This document shows positions 24,575 to 34,139 of a stretch of 64,000 bases of DNA, piece after piece. The notes beneath the pieces were generated by a model. It made no database searches, had not been told where the DNA came from, and saw only the letters and a list, made by a program, of their open reading frames with translations. Position 1 is the stretch's first letter. Each line of letters opens with the position of its first letter. This DNA is from an uncultured Pelagibacteraceae bacterium (GTDB lineage Bacteria > Pseudomonadota > Alphaproteobacteria > Pelagibacterales > Pelagibacteraceae): assembly GCA_902570695.1 (NCBI GenBank), contig CACFZE010000001.1, positions 1 to 64,000 of the forward strand, read 5' to 3'. The position numbers and the translations under genes are program-made.

Positions 24575-26674
24575 TTATCCTGCAATTACTGCCAATAACA
24601 ACAATGCAACAATATTAGTTATTTTTATCATTGGGTTGACAGCTGGACCTGCGGTATCTTTATATGGATCCCCTACTGTGTCTCCTGTTACTGCTGCTTT
24701 ATGAGCTTCAGAACCTTTGCCTCCAAATTTTCCGTCTTCTATATATTTCTTTGCATTATCCCAAGCTCCTCCACCAGCTGTCATTGAGACTGCTACAAAT
24801 AAGCCTGTTATAATTACACCTAATAACATTGCTCCAACTGAAGATAGAGCAGCTACTTGTCCTCCTATAGGTAATATTATCATATATAAAACTATTGGAG
24901 ATAAGACAGGTAACAATGATGGGATTACCATCTCTTTAATTGCAGCTTTAGTAAGTAAGTCTACAAGTTTCCCATAATCTGGTTTTGCTTTTCTTTTCAT
25001 TATACCAGGAATTTTTTTAAATTGTCTTCTAACCTCTATAACTACAGCACCTCCCGCTCTACCTACAGCCTGCATTCCCATTGATCCAAAAAGATATGGC
25101 AACATTCCTCCAATTAATAAACCAACAACAACAAATGGGTTTGATAGATCAAAAGTTACAACTATGCCTTCTAGTTTTGATCCTGCTTCTTTTGAGAAAT
25201 GTTTAATATCTTCTGTATAGGCAGCAAAGAGAACTAATGCACCTAATCCAGCTGAACCTATTGCATATCCTTTAGTAACTGCTTTAGTTGTATTTCCAAC
25301 AGCATCTAAAGCATCCGTTGTTTTTCTAACATTTTTTGGTAAATTTGACATTTCAGCTATTCCACCAGCATTATCGGTTACTGGACCATAGGCATCTAGA
25401 GCAACAACCATTCCTGCAAGCGCAAGCATAGTTGTAACAGCTATAGCAATACCAAATAATCCAGCTATTGAGTTAGTTAGTAAAATTCCTGCAACAATAA
25501 TAATTGCAGGTATTGCTGTTGCCTCCATGGATATTGCCAAACCTTGAATTACGTTAGTTCCATGACCTGTGGTAGATGATTCAGCAACACTTTTAACTGG
25601 CCTATAATCTGTACCAGTATAATATTCAGTTATCCAAATTAACAATCCAGTAATAATTAAACCAATAATTCCACAGTAATATAAGCTCATGCCATTAAAA
25701 GAAACTCCGTTAACAGAATAGTTGGTATCTAATCCAATAACATAGTCTGTTATTGGATATAAAATAATTAAAGATAATACAGCAGTAGCAACAAAGCCCT
25801 TGTATAATGCATTCATTATATTTTTTGATTGTCCAAGTTTTACAAAGAAAGTACCTACTATAGATGTTAAGATACACGCTGCACCAATACTTAATGGGTA
25901 AACCATCATATTTAAATCTGACACAAAGAAAATTGATGAAAGAACCATAGTTGCAACAATCGTAACTGCATATGTTTCAAAAAGGTCGGCTGCCATACCT
26001 GCACAATCTCCAACGTTATCTCCAACATTATCTGCTATAACAGCAGGATTTCTAGGATCGTCTTCTGGAATACCAGCTTCTACTTTTCCTACTAAATCTG
26101 CACCAACATCAGCACCTTTTGTAAAAATTCCACCACCCAATCTTGCAAAAATAGATATTAAAGAAGCACCAAAGCCTAACGCAACAAGTGCATTTACAAT
26201 TTCTCTTTCATCAACACCGGCTGATAATAAAATATAGTAATAAACTGCAATTGCTAACAAAGCTAAACCTGCAACCAACATTCCTGTAATTGCTCCAGAT
26301 TTAAAAGCTATTGAAAGACCTTGTGATAAACCTTTTCTCGATGCTTCAGCAGTACGTACATTGGCTTGAACAGAAACTAGCATTCCTACATAACCAGCTA
26401 TACCAGATAATGCCGCACCAATTAGATATCCAATTCCAACTAATAAAGAAAATGCAAAACTAATAATAACTAAGACAACAACTCCAACTATAGCAATTGT
26501 TTTGTATTGCCTGTTTAAATAAGCTTTTGCCCCTATTTGAATAGCAGAAGCAATTTCTTGCATCTTTGCATTTCCTGCGCTTGCATTCAGGATTGATGAT
26601 CCTGTTACAAATCCATAAACAATGGATAAGATCCCAGCAAAAATTGTGAATAATAAAATGGTATCAACAGACAT
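24575..26674 (-). CDS. hppA: Membrane-bound proton-translocating pyrophosphatase
   Basis: A 699-aa protein with about 16 membrane helices. It couples PPi hydrolysis to proton pumping. The PPi-binding loop [20 protein letters not shown] (180-200 region), [19 protein letters not shown] and the C-terminal [14 protein letters not shown] are intact. The K+-dependence determinant reads GNTTKA, with Lys where K+-dependent enzymes have Ala, so it should be the K+-independent type. The gene has its own short leader with AAGGA (26680-26684) before the ATG. Confidence 0.96.
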   Translation of the reverse strand: MSVDTILLFTIFAGILSIVYGFVTGSSILNASAGNAKMQEIASAIQIGAKAYLNRQYKTIAIVGVVVLVIISFAFSLLVGIGYLIGAALSGIAGYVGMLVSVQANVRTAEASRKGLSQGLSIAFKSGAITGMLVAGLALLAIAVYYYILLSAGVDEREIVNALVALGFGASLISIFARLGGGIFTKGADVGADLVGKVEAGIPEDDPRNPAVIADNVGDNVGDCAGMAADLFETYAVTIVATMVLSSIFFVSDLNMMVYPLSIGAACILTSIVGTFFVKLGQSKNIMNALYKGFVATAVLSLIILYPITDYVIGLDTNYSVNGVSFNGMSLYYCGIIGLIITGLLIWITEYYTGTDYRPVKSVAESSTTGHGTNVIQGLAISMEATAIPAIIIVAGILLTNSIAGLFGIAIAVTTMLALAGMVVALDAYGPVTDNAGGIAEMSNLPKNVRKTTDALDAVGNTTKAVTKGYAIGSAGLGALVLFAAYTEDIKHFSKEAGSKLEGIVVTFDLSNPFVVVGLLIGGMLPYLFGSMGMQAVGRAGGAVVIEVRRQFKKIPGIMKRKAKPDYGKLVDLLTKAAIKEMVIPSLLPVLSPIVLYMIILPIGGQVAALSSVGAMLLGVIITGLFVAVSMTAGGGAWDNAKKYIEDGKFGGKGSEAHKAAVTGDTVGDPYKDTAGPAVNPMIKITNIVALLLLAVIAG

Positions 26675-26679
26675 ATAAT

Positions 26680-26745
26680 TCCTTAAATAAGTGTTTTAGT
26701 TATTTTTTAAAATGCGGACATTACAAAAAAGATTATAAAAGGCAA
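26680..26745 (-). promoter_or_regulatory. Candidate hppA promoter and ribosome site
   Basis: Reverse-strand TTGCCT (26745-26740) and TAATGT (26723-26718) are spaced by 16 nt. A Shine-Dalgarno AAGGA (26684-26680) lies 5 nt before the ATG. This 82-bp gap between thiL and hppA is one of the longer ones in the reverse run, consistent with a separate promoter. Confidence 0.35.
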
Positions 26746-26756
26746 TATTTAACTTA

Positions 26757-27719
26757 TTAGAATATGTGAGAATAACCTTGGTATTTTAGGTATTTTACTG
26801 GAATTCTCCTATTATCTAATAAGTAATTTTTTGATTTAGTATTAATTTGCCCAATAATTGAAATTTTTTGATTCATTTTAGAGGACAGAGTTTTTATATA
26901 TTTTCTCTTTGACTTAGAAGCTGTAAATAAAATTTGATAATCATCACCTTTGAATAAATAGTCTAAACTCTTTAATTTTTTGTGTTTAATTAATTGTTTT
27001 AAATGATTTGATATAGGGATCTTATTTATATCGATTAAAAAGCCAAGTTTTTGTTTATTTATTAATTTATTCAGATCAATTACCAATCCATCTGAGACAT
27101 CCATAGAGCAGTTTGCAATTTTAAAAAGATGTAAACTAAACTTTATAGGTAGATTAGGTGAATAATATTTATTAATAAAATATTTTTTTTGATTTGAGTT
27201 TAAATTAATTTTCTTTTTTAAAGCTTTTAAACCAATATGACTATCACCTACATTACCAGTTAAATAAATGTCATCTCCAATTTTTGCTCTATTTCTATAA
27301 ACAATTTTATTTGAATATCCTAAAGATATAACTGTAAAACTTAGATTTTTTGAGGATGTAGTATCACCACCTGATAATTTTATATTAAATCTATTTTGTT
27401 CATTTAACAAAGATTTGTTAATTAATGACATATTTTTTTTTGTAAAATGTTTTTTGTTACCAGAACCAGCTAAAAAAAAATAATTTGGTTTTACTCCTTT
27501 GGCATAAATGTCTGATATAGAGGATCTTATTATTTTTCTTATTACAAGATCTGGTCTATTAAAATTTAAAAAGTGTATACCCTCATTATAAGTATCAACA
27601 GAAATAACTAATTTTTTATTTTTATCAAAAAAAACATCATCATTTAAATTAAGTGAAGATGGATTATTTTTAGATAAATTTTTTAAATAATTGTTTATTA
27701 AGAATTCTTCATTCATCAT
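26757..27719 (-). CDS. thiL: Thiamine-monophosphate kinase
   Basis: A 320-aa ATP-dependent kinase converting thiamine monophosphate to the diphosphate cofactor. Visible family parts are LNLNDDVFF, ISVDTYNEGIHF, the KIIRSSISDIYAKGVKP helix, KLSGGDTTSS and MDVSDGLVIDLNKL, with GDDYQILFT late. It overlaps nusB by one base. The rib-nusB-thiL order is typical of proteobacteria. Confidence 0.93.
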   Translation of the reverse strand: MMNEEFLINNYLKNLSKNNPSSLNLNDDVFFDKNKKLVISVDTYNEGIHFLNFNRPDLVIRKIIRSSISDIYAKGVKPNYFFLAGSGNKKHFTKKNMSLINKSLLNEQNRFNIKLSGGDTTSSKNLSFTVISLGYSNKIVYRNRAKIGDDIYLTGNVGDSHIGLKALKKKINLNSNQKKYFINKYYSPNLPIKFSLHLFKIANCSMDVSDGLVIDLNKLINKQKLGFLIDINKIPISNHLKQLIKHKKLKSLDYLFKGDDYQILFTASKSKRKYIKTLSSKMNQKISIIGQINTKSKNYLLDNRRIPVKYLKYQGYSHIF

Positions 27720-28111
27720 TATCTTAATTTCTTTGAAATTTTATCAAGCAAAGCATTCAAATACTTTGTTTGTGATAAATCAATAAAGAAATTAGAGGCA
27801 TTAAGGTATTCTTTAATAATTATTTTTGAAGATATTTTTGGTTTATACATTAATTCAAAAATTGCACTTTTAATTATTACTTGAAAAACTTTATCTAGAT
27901 TTGATATTTTTAAATCTTCTTTTAAATGATTTATAATTTCTTCATGAATTACATCATCTCTTTCAATTGTGCCATTGACTACGTCTTTTATAAATTTTTT
28001 GAAACGATGTTTTGGAAAATTTAATTCTGCTTCATTGTTATAATATTTGCTGTAAAGCTTTTGTATTATAATAACTCTTGGATTATTTTTTTTACTAAAA
28101 TGAAGTGGCAT
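27719..28111 (-). CDS. nusB: Transcription antitermination factor NusB
   Basis: A 130-aa helical protein, close to the usual NusB length, in the canonical place between ribH and thiL. Similarity is low but KSAIFELMYKPKISSKIIIKEYLNAS and the terminal KYLNALLDKISKK follow the NusB C-terminal pattern (AayELl, vvInEyvelak, FvNgvLd). It works with NusE in rRNA antitermination. Context carries much of this call. Confidence 0.85.
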   Translation of the reverse strand: MPLHFSKKNNPRVIIIQKLYSKYYNNEAELNFPKHRFKKFIKDVVNGTIERDDVIHEEIINHLKEDLKISNLDKVFQVIIKSAIFELMYKPKISSKIIIKEYLNASNFFIDLSQTKYLNALLDKISKKLR

Positions 28112-28112
28112 T

Positions 28113-28499
28113 CTATAAAGATAATATTGTTTTTACTGCGTTGGCTGCCTCTTTACCCTTTTTACCACGTGCTATAGCTTGATTTTTATTTAAACAAGTA
28201 ATTATTCCGTTGCCAACAGGTTTTTTTGACTCTACAGATATATTCATAATTGCATCAGTCGTTGATTTAGATATAAAGTCGAAATGAGGAGTTTGACCTT
28301 TAATTACACATCCAAGTGCTACAAAACCATCATATTTTTTTAAATTTTTGGAAATAACTACAGGTATCTCAAATACACCCGGAACAGAGATTATACTGAT
28401 CTTTGCAAAATTCTTTAATTCATTCTTAGCACTTTTAAGAAGAGCAGTTGAAATATCTTTATAGTAATTTGCTTGTATAATTAATACTTTATTCTTCAT
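28113..28499 (-). CDS. ribH: 6,7-dimethyl-8-ribityllumazine synthase
   Basis: A 128-aa lumazine synthase, slightly short. Signatures are VPGVFEIPVVISK (59-71), GFVALGCVIKGQTPHFDFI and NGIITCLNKNQAIAR. It condenses the RibD/RibB products to lumazine. It overlaps the RibB-type gene by 4 nt and precedes nusB by 1 nt. Confidence 0.95.
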   Translation of the reverse strand: MKNKVLIIQANYYKDISTALLKSAKNELKNFAKISIISVPGVFEIPVVISKNLKKYDGFVALGCVIKGQTPHFDFISKSTTDAIMNISVESKKPVGNGIITCLNKNQAIARGKKGKEAANAVKTILSL

Positions 28500-29599
28500 T
28501 TTATTATTTCTTGTTTAATAATCTTGATACCATAACCGTCCAACCCAACAACCCTTTTTAGAGTTCTAGTAACTAATATCATATTCTTTATTTTTAAAGA
28601 TTTAATTATTTGAGCTCCAATACCATAACTTTTAATTAATTGATCCTTTTTTTTGGTTTTAAACTTTTTATCTTTAAATTCTTTAAGTGTTTGAGTAACA
28701 GATTTTAAATTTGGATCTCTTATAAAAATCATAACGCAATTGCTGTATTTTTTAAAATATTTTAAAGTTTTTTCAAATGAGTTAGGGAGTTTTTGATTAA
28801 TTAGATAATTTTGAACTACATTAGATGAAATAACTCTAACTCTCGGTGATTTATTTTTATTAATTTTACCCTTAACTAATGCAAAATGTTCAGAACCATC
28901 AATTGAGTTCTCAAAAACATAAATTTTGAATTTTTGGTTATTTAAATTAATTGTAGATGTATTTTTTAATTTAATAAGATTTTCTTTTCTTAGTCTGTAT
29001 GAAATTAGGTCTTCTATTTTTGCGATATGAAGTTTATGTTTACTTGCAAATTTTAATAAGTCATCACCTTTTGCCATCGAACCATCTTCGTTCATAATCT
29101 CACATATTACAGCAGCTGGAATTTTGTTGCCAAGTTTAGCTATGTCAACAGATGCTTCAGTGTGACCGGCTCTAACTAGAACTCCTCCTTCTCGAGAAAT
29201 AATTGGAAATACGTGACCAGGGGAAACTATTTCTTTTTTTAATACATTTTTTTTGGTAGCAACTTTTATTGTTCGTGATCGGTCTTTAGCTGAAATGCCT
29301 GTTGTTATACCTTTCTTGGCTTCTATTGAAATAGTAAAGGCTGTTTGATTTCTCGATTGATTAACAGGAGCCATAAATGTTAGACCAAGTTTATTTGCTT
29401 GATTTTTATTTAGTGTTAGACAAATTAAACCTCTGCCATTTTTTGCCATAAAGTTAATTTTTTTTGAATTAACATCACTGGCATTAAATACTAAATCTCC
29501 CTCATTTTCTCGATTTTCATCATCAACAAGGATATACATTCCTCCTCTTTTTGAGATAGAAATAATTTTTTCTATTGGACTAAATTTATTTTTTATCAT
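28496..29599 (-). CDS. ribB: 3,4-dihydroxy-2-butanone-4-phosphate synthase with degenerate GTP cyclohydrolase II domain (RibBX type)
   Basis: A 367-aa fusion. The N-terminal domain (about 1-200) is an intact RibB: DDENRENEGDLVF, RNQTAFTISIEAKKGITTGISAKDRSRTI, GHVFPIISREGGVLVRAGHTEASVD. The C-terminal 165 residues follow the RibA fold to the end (IKSYGIGAQII, MILVTRTLKRVVGLDGYGI). The zinc and catalytic segment of GTP cyclohydrolase II (HSECLTGD...LRCDCG) is replaced by residues without those cysteines. The second half is thus probably inactive, as in the RibBX variant known in proteobacteria. GTP cyclohydrolase II must then be encoded elsewhere. Confidence 0.9.
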   Translation of the reverse strand: MIKNKFSPIEKIISISKRGGMYILVDDENRENEGDLVFNASDVNSKKINFMAKNGRGLICLTLNKNQANKLGLTFMAPVNQSRNQTAFTISIEAKKGITTGISAKDRSRTIKVATKKNVLKKEIVSPGHVFPIISREGGVLVRAGHTEASVDIAKLGNKIPAAVICEIMNEDGSMAKGDDLLKFASKHKLHIAKIEDLISYRLRKENLIKLKNTSTINLNNQKFKIYVFENSIDGSEHFALVKGKINKNKSPRVRVISSNVVQNYLINQKLPNSFEKTLKYFKKYSNCVMIFIRDPNLKSVTQTLKEFKDKKFKTKKKDQLIKSYGIGAQIIKSLKIKNMILVTRTLKRVVGLDGYGIKIIKQEIIK

Positions 29600-30179
29600 T
29601 AATAAATTTTTTTACATATTTAGATAAAATATCGATTTCAATATTAACTAAATCATTTTTTTTAATATTTGCTAAATTTGTAAGTTTTAATGTATGTGGA
29701 ATAACCCATATTTCAAATTTATTTTTCTTTATCTTGGCTATGGTTAAAGACACACCATTTATTAAGATTGATGCTTTCTCAACTAAATATTTATAAAATT
29801 TTTTATCAATACTGAATTCGTAAATTGTAGATTTATCCACATTTGTTAAATTTGTGACTTTACTAACTGTATCTACATGACCTTGACAAATATGACCTGA
29901 AATATTTTGTCCATACTTCAAGGGTAGTTCTAAATTAACATAATCACCAACATTTGATTTTTTAAATTTTGATTTTCTAATAGTTTCATTTGATAAATAA
30001 AATTCAGATATACCTTTTTTATATGATATTAATGTTAAGCAGACACCATCACAGGAAATAGATACGCCTAATTGTTTATTAGTTAATTTTAATTTTGACT
30101 TGATAAATACATTTATTCCTTTAGCTCTTTTGGTAATACTTATAATTTTACCTTTATTAAAAATTATTCCATTAAACAT
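29586..30179 (-). CDS. ribE: Riboflavin synthase alpha subunit
   Basis: A 197-aa two-lobed riboflavin synthase. It starts MFNGII (a variant of MFTGII), with SISCDGVCLTLI and YVNLELPLKYGQNISGHICQGHVDTV in lobe 1 and ILINGVSLTIAKI and VNIEIDILSKYV in lobe 2. It dismutates lumazine to riboflavin. It overlaps the next gene by 14 nt and abuts ribD, so the block ribD-ribE-ribBX-ribH is coupled. Confidence 0.95.
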   Translation of the reverse strand: MFNGIIFNKGKIISITKRAKGINVFIKSKLKLTNKQLGVSISCDGVCLTLISYKKGISEFYLSNETIRKSKFKKSNVGDYVNLELPLKYGQNISGHICQGHVDTVSKVTNLTNVDKSTIYEFSIDKKFYKYLVEKASILINGVSLTIAKIKKNKFEIWVIPHTLKLTNLANIKKNDLVNIEIDILSKYVKKFINDKK

Positions 30180-31277
30180 TTACTGATACCTAAAAAGTTT
30201 TTCTTTATCTAAAAAAGTATTAATTTGTGATCTTTTTTTAAATTTTTTAGACAATAAATCAATAAAAGAATTCAAAGCAACAGAATTGTTTAAATTAATT
30301 TTATTATCAGATTTGAATAAATAGAAATCATTTATTAAATTGTTGTTTAAAAAAGATTTTAAAAGATTTGGACCCGACTCAAGTAATAAATTTGCATATC
30401 CTAAAGAGTATATTTTTTTTAAAATTGTATTTAAATCAAAACTATTATTTTCTACTTTCATAAAAATAAGTTTTGTATTTTTTTTTTTAAATTTATTAAT
30501 AATATTTTTGTCTTTTTTATTATGAAAAATATAAGTTTTATTGGTGTAAGGTTTTAACACTTTAGAGTTTATTTTAGTCTTCAAATCTTTATCAATAATA
30601 AATTTTACCGGTGAAAACTTTTCTAAACCTTGAATTCTACAATTTAAATTAGGATTATCAGAGTTAATAGTTTTATAAGATGTTAAAATTGCTTGATTTC
30701 TATATCTTAATAAATGAGATACTTTATGAGAATGTTCATTTGTAATTTTTTTTTTAAATAAATAAATTCTATTATTTTTAGAAACAGCTAATTTTCCAGT
30801 AACGTAAGGAATATTATTAAATTTTGAGAATTTATAATCTTTGTAAAATTGATTTGCCTCATTATTGATTAAACCAATTTTGGCCAAAATATTATTTTTT
30901 TTTAAAACACTTTTTGTTTTTTTTGCTGTTCGTTTATCAAAATCTTCAATCGAATAATTAACTAATTTAATTTTATTTTTTATAATAATGTTTGTGCAAG
31001 GTGGTGTTTTTCCATAATGAATACAGGGTTCTAATGTTACATACATATTTGAATTTTTGAAATTTATTTTATTATTATTTTTTAAGGCTGCTACTTCAGC
31101 ATGAGGTATACCATTAATGTCTGTTTTTCCGTAAGAAATGATTTCATCTTTATGAGTTATTACACATCCAACCGATGGATTTAGTCCTGTTAGTCCTTTA
31201 TTTTGATTGGCAAGTTCTAGTGCCAATCTCATGAAAGCTTTATTTTTTTCTGATGATTTATCTTTTTTTAAAGACAT
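30180..31277 (-). CDS. ribD: Riboflavin deaminase/reductase RibD
   Basis: A bifunctional enzyme. The N-terminal deaminase has the zinc motif HAEVAAL and a late [11 protein letters not shown]; the C-terminal domain is the NADPH reductase, lysine-rich and divergent. I chose the ATG at 31277 (365 aa), which overlaps nrdR by 20 nt and gives the usual distance to the [10 protein letters not shown] helix. A longer frame starts at 31340 but would overlap nrdR by 83 nt. It supplies the pyrimidine branch of riboflavin synthesis. Confidence 0.9.
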   Translation of the reverse strand: MSLKKDKSSEKNKAFMRLALELANQNKGLTGLNPSVGCVITHKDEIISYGKTDINGIPHAEVAALKNNNKINFKNSNMYVTLEPCIHYGKTPPCTNIIIKNKIKLVNYSIEDFDKRTAKKTKSVLKKNNILAKIGLINNEANQFYKDYKFSKFNNIPYVTGKLAVSKNNRIYLFKKKITNEHSHKVSHLLRYRNQAILTSYKTINSDNPNLNCRIQGLEKFSPVKFIIDKDLKTKINSKVLKPYTNKTYIFHNKKDKNIINKFKKKNTKLIFMKVENNSFDLNTILKKIYSLGYANLLLESGPNLLKSFLNNNLINDFYLFKSDNKINLNNSVALNSFIDLLSKKFKKRSQINTFLDKEKLFRYQ

Positions 31278-31716
31278 CGATTTTATCAACAAATTGAACG
31301 AAGTCTTTTTCTTCTCTAAAATTTCTATATACTGATGCAAATCTTACATAAGCTACTGGGTCCAATTCTTTTAATCCTTCCATTACCATTGTACCGATTG
31401 TGTTTGAAGAAATTTCACTCTGACCTAGTTCCTCTAAAGACCTTGATATTTTAGATATAAATTTTTCTGCTGTCTCTGTATCTATTGGTCTTTTTTTGAG
31501 TGCTACATATATTGATTTTGATAATTTTTCTCTATCAAAAGTAGATTTTCTACCGTTTTTTTTTACTACAGTTAATTCTCTGAATTGTACTCTTTCAAAA
31601 GTGGTAAATCTTTGTCCACAAATACACAATCTTCTTCTTCTAATAGCTGTTCCATCTTCGGTGGGTCTGGAGTCTACAACTGAAGTTTCTCCCTTTTTAC
31701 ATATAGGACAAATCAT
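31258..31716 (-). CDS. nrdR: Transcriptional repressor NrdR
   Basis: A 152-aa regulator of ribonucleotide reductase genes. It has an N-terminal zinc ribbon, basic RRRR patch, FTTFERVQ and an ATP-cone domain ([23 protein letters not shown] onward). The first zinc pair is CPIC (3-6), but the second is CIC (C-x-C) where E. coli and Caulobacter have C-x2-C, one residue shorter. It lies between glyA and ribD, its usual alphaproteobacterial location. Confidence 0.95.
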   Translation of the reverse strand: MICPICKKGETSVVDSRPTEDGTAIRRRRLCICGQRFTTFERVQFRELTVVKKNGRKSTFDREKLSKSIYVALKKRPIDTETAEKFISKISRSLEELGQSEISSNTIGTMVMEGLKELDPVAYVRFASVYRNFREEKDFVQFVDKIDVFKKR

Positions 31717-31722
31717 AATTCA

Positions 31723-33033
31723 TTATCCCAAATTTTTATAAATTGGGAAATTTGAACATAAATCAACAACTTCTTTTCTTACTTCGTCTTCTATTTTTGT
31801 ATTATCGTTGGGGTTTGATGATAAACCTTTAATTACTTTAGTAATTAGTTCACCAACAATTTTAAATTCATTTAAACCAAAACCTCTAGTAGTTGCAGCC
31901 TGAGAACCTAGTCTTATACCAGAAGTTACCATTGGACTTTCTGTATCGAAAGGAATTCCATTTTTATTACATGTAATATTGGCTCTTGATAAGCTTTCGG
32001 CTGCAGCATTACCTTTGACACCAAAAGGTCTTAAATCTACCAACATTAAATGAGTATCTGTTCCTCCAGAATAAATCTTAAAACCATTTGTTTTTAATGT
32101 TTCTGCGAGAATTTTTGCATTAGCTAAAACATTAGATATATATTCTTTAAAAGAAGGTTCTAATGCTTCTTTAAATCCAACTGCTTTTGCTGCTATTATA
32201 TGCATCAGAGGGCCACCCTGATAGCCAGGAAATACTGCTGTATTAATTTTTTTATATATATCTTCGTGATTTGTTAAAATAATTCCACCTCTAGCACTTC
32301 TAAAAACTTTATGAGTTGTGGATGTAACAACATGAGCATGATCAACAGGATTTGGATAACCTTTACCAGCAACAAGACCTGAGAAGTGAGCCATATCTAC
32401 CATAAAAAATGCTCCCACCTTATCAGCAATGTCTCTAAATTTTTTAAAATCAATCACTCTAGAATATGCGCTACCCCCAGCAATTATAAGTTTAGGTTTA
32501 TTTTCAATTGCTAATCTTTCAACTTCGTCATAATCAATTAACTCAGATGTTTTATCCACATCATAACTTATTGCATTAAACCATTTGCCTGACATAGCAA
32601 TTTTAAGACCATGAGTAATATGGCCACCAGAATTTAAACTCATTCCCATAAATGTGTCACCTGGCTTTAATAACGCTAAAAAAACAGCTCCATTAGCCTG
32701 CGCACCAGAATGAGGTTGTGAATTTGCAAATTTACAATTGAAGAGTTTTTTTAACCTATCGTTAGCAAGTGACTCGGCAACATCAACATGTTCACAACCG
32801 TTATAATATCTTTTACCTGGGTAACCTTCGGCATACTTATTTGTTAGTACAGAACCTTGTGCTTCTAAAACAGCTTGTGAAACAATGTTTTCTGATGCGA
32901 TTAGTTCAATATGATTTTGTTGTCTTATTAATTCTTTATTTACTGCATCAAATATTTCTGGATCAGCATCAGACAATTTTTTTTCAAAAAAGCTCTCATA
33001 TTGAGTATTTAAATATTTTTTTTCACTAGACAT
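31723..33033 (-). CDS. glyA: Serine hydroxymethyltransferase
   Basis: A 436-aa PLP enzyme interconverting serine and glycine with tetrahydrofolate. It has [36 protein letters not shown] at the N-terminus, [14 protein letters not shown], and the PLP lysine in [16 protein letters not shown]. It is the main source of C1 units and links to the sarcosine oxidase operon, whose product is glycine. It follows rpiB by 8 nt. No glycine riboswitch is visible before it. Confidence 0.97.
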   Translation of the reverse strand: MSSEKKYLNTQYESFFEKKLSDADPEIFDAVNKELIRQQNHIELIASENIVSQAVLEAQGSVLTNKYAEGYPGKRYYNGCEHVDVAESLANDRLKKLFNCKFANSQPHSGAQANGAVFLALLKPGDTFMGMSLNSGGHITHGLKIAMSGKWFNAISYDVDKTSELIDYDEVERLAIENKPKLIIAGGSAYSRVIDFKKFRDIADKVGAFFMVDMAHFSGLVAGKGYPNPVDHAHVVTSTTHKVFRSARGGIILTNHEDIYKKINTAVFPGYQGGPLMHIIAAKAVGFKEALEPSFKEYISNVLANAKILAETLKTNGFKIYSGGTDTHLMLVDLRPFGVKGNAAAESLSRANITCNKNGIPFDTESPMVTSGIRLGSQAATTRGFGLNEFKIVGELITKVIKGLSSNPNDNTKIEDEVRKEVVDLCSNFPIYKNLG

Positions 33034-33041
33034 TTATTTAC

Positions 33042-33467
33042 CTATATTTTTTTTATTCTTTTTATATGTCTACCGCCTTCAAACTCGGTTTTTAGAAAGC
33101 TTTCAACACATTTTAAGGCAACTGTTTTTTTAATAAGCCTTTCCCCTAATGTTATAACATTTGCATCATTATGCAATCGCGATAATTTGGCATTTTTTAC
33201 TGAATAGCACAAAGCTGCACGTATTCCCTTATTTTTGTTTGCAGCAATAGACATTCCTACTCCTGAACCACAAACAAGTATTCCTACATGATTCTTATTT
33301 TTCGTCACTTGTTTACAAAGTTTATGAGCAAAATCAGGGTAATCAACGGACTTCTTATTTTGTTTTGGTCCCAGATCTTTTATAGGATAATTTTTCTTAA
33401 AGTATTTTAAAATATTCTTTTTTAAATTAAAACCACCATGATCTGAAGCAATAAAAATTTTTTTCAA
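33042..33467 (-). CDS. rpiB: Ribose-5-phosphate isomerase B
   Basis: A 141-aa RpiB/LacAB isomerase. It starts KKIFIASDHGGFNLK; the active-site stretch GILVCGSGVGMSIAANK (Cys about 75) and RLHNDANVITLGERLI follow. It interconverts ribose and ribulose 5-phosphates. The pairing with glyA downstream is the usual alphaproteobacterial order. Confidence 0.95.
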   Translation of the reverse strand: MKKIFIASDHGGFNLKKNILKYFKKNYPIKDLGPKQNKKSVDYPDFAHKLCKQVTKNKNHVGILVCGSGVGMSIAANKNKGIRAALCYSVKNAKLSRLHNDANVITLGERLIKKTVALKCVESFLKTEFEGGRHIKRIKKI

Positions 33468-33468
33468 T

Positions 33469-34059
33469 TTAATTAAATTTGTAATTTAAGACACAAGCAA
33501 CAAGGTGAACTCTATTTTCTTCACCCCCATTAAATGCATTGTGATATTTAGTATTATTAGTAATCCAAACAGAGCCATCTGCTGGCATATGTTTTGCAAC
33601 ATTATCAACGACCATTATTGCTCCAGGATTTGTGTATATAGGTATATGAAGCCTTGGCTCAGGATCTCTATGCCAACTCAATGTTGATCGTGGCTCTTTA
33701 AGAAGAAGTCTCATCCTACCTAATTTATACTTTTTTGTTAATTGATCATAAACTTCTTTGAAATAAGTATTTTTAAAATCGTCAACAAATTCTGTATATT
33801 TATGTTCATCAATTTTACTTTCCCTCTGTACCTCAACACCTGTACTATCTGGTTTAGTCCAATAAATGCCTCTTACATTATTTCCTTTAACAGAATCTGG
33901 GTCACCTGGAATTTGATTTAGAGGTATACCTGCGAAGTGAGGTATTCCAAGACTTGTATCAAAACCTTTAATTTTTAATACCTCGTCACAAGCTTTTTTT
34001 AATTTTATGATATCAAATTTTACATCTTGTTTTTGGAAGTCGTTGAATAATTGTGACAT
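33469..34059 (-). CDS. Aspartyl/asparaginyl beta-hydroxylase-like 2-oxoglutarate oxygenase
   Basis: A 196-aa protein with a cupin-type iron motif. STLSWHRDPEPRLHIPI supplies His-x-Asp and the following basic pair, and KYHNAFNGGEENRVHLVACV supplies the distal His and the Arg that binds 2-oxoglutarate. The best family is the aspartyl/asparaginyl beta-hydroxylase group; the substrate (peptide, small molecule) cannot be deduced. It leads the reverse rpiB-glyA-nrdR run, 1 nt ahead of rpiB, and diverges from hemB. Confidence 0.75.
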   Translation of the reverse strand: MSQLFNDFQKQDVKFDIIKLKKACDEVLKIKGFDTSLGIPHFAGIPLNQIPGDPDSVKGNNVRGIYWTKPDSTGVEVQRESKIDEHKYTEFVDDFKNTYFKEVYDQLTKKYKLGRMRLLLKEPRSTLSWHRDPEPRLHIPIYTNPGAIMVVDNVAKHMPADGSVWITNNTKYHNAFNGGEENRVHLVACVLNYKFN

Positions 34060-34124
34060 TGGTGCTCTACTATCTTATAGACTATTATATTAAATATTAC
34101 TATTGTCGCATCAAAAAAATTAAT

Positions 34125-34139
34125 TGATAATGATTATCA
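34125..34139. promoter_or_regulatory. Perfect Fur-type 7-1-7 palindrome on the hemB start
   Basis: TGATAAT-G-ATTATCA is a perfect 15-bp palindrome and matches exactly the classic 7-1-7 Fur box (TGATAATnATTATCA). The hemB ATG (34130-34132) lies in its centre. Fur-family repressors control heme genes in several bacteria. Bound here, a repressor would block initiation if transcription starts at or near the ATG. The sequence is certain; which regulator, if any, binds is inferred. Confidence 0.6.

Noticed and set aside
31278..31340. Longer ribD start
   Set aside because: It would overlap nrdR by 83 nt and add residues not expected in RidD-type deaminases; the ATG at 31277 gives the normal N-terminus.
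31723..33042. Glycine riboswitch near glyA
   Set aside because: Only 8 nt separate rpiB and glyA, leaving no room for an aptamer, and no glycine-aptamer motif was noticed upstream of rpiB.
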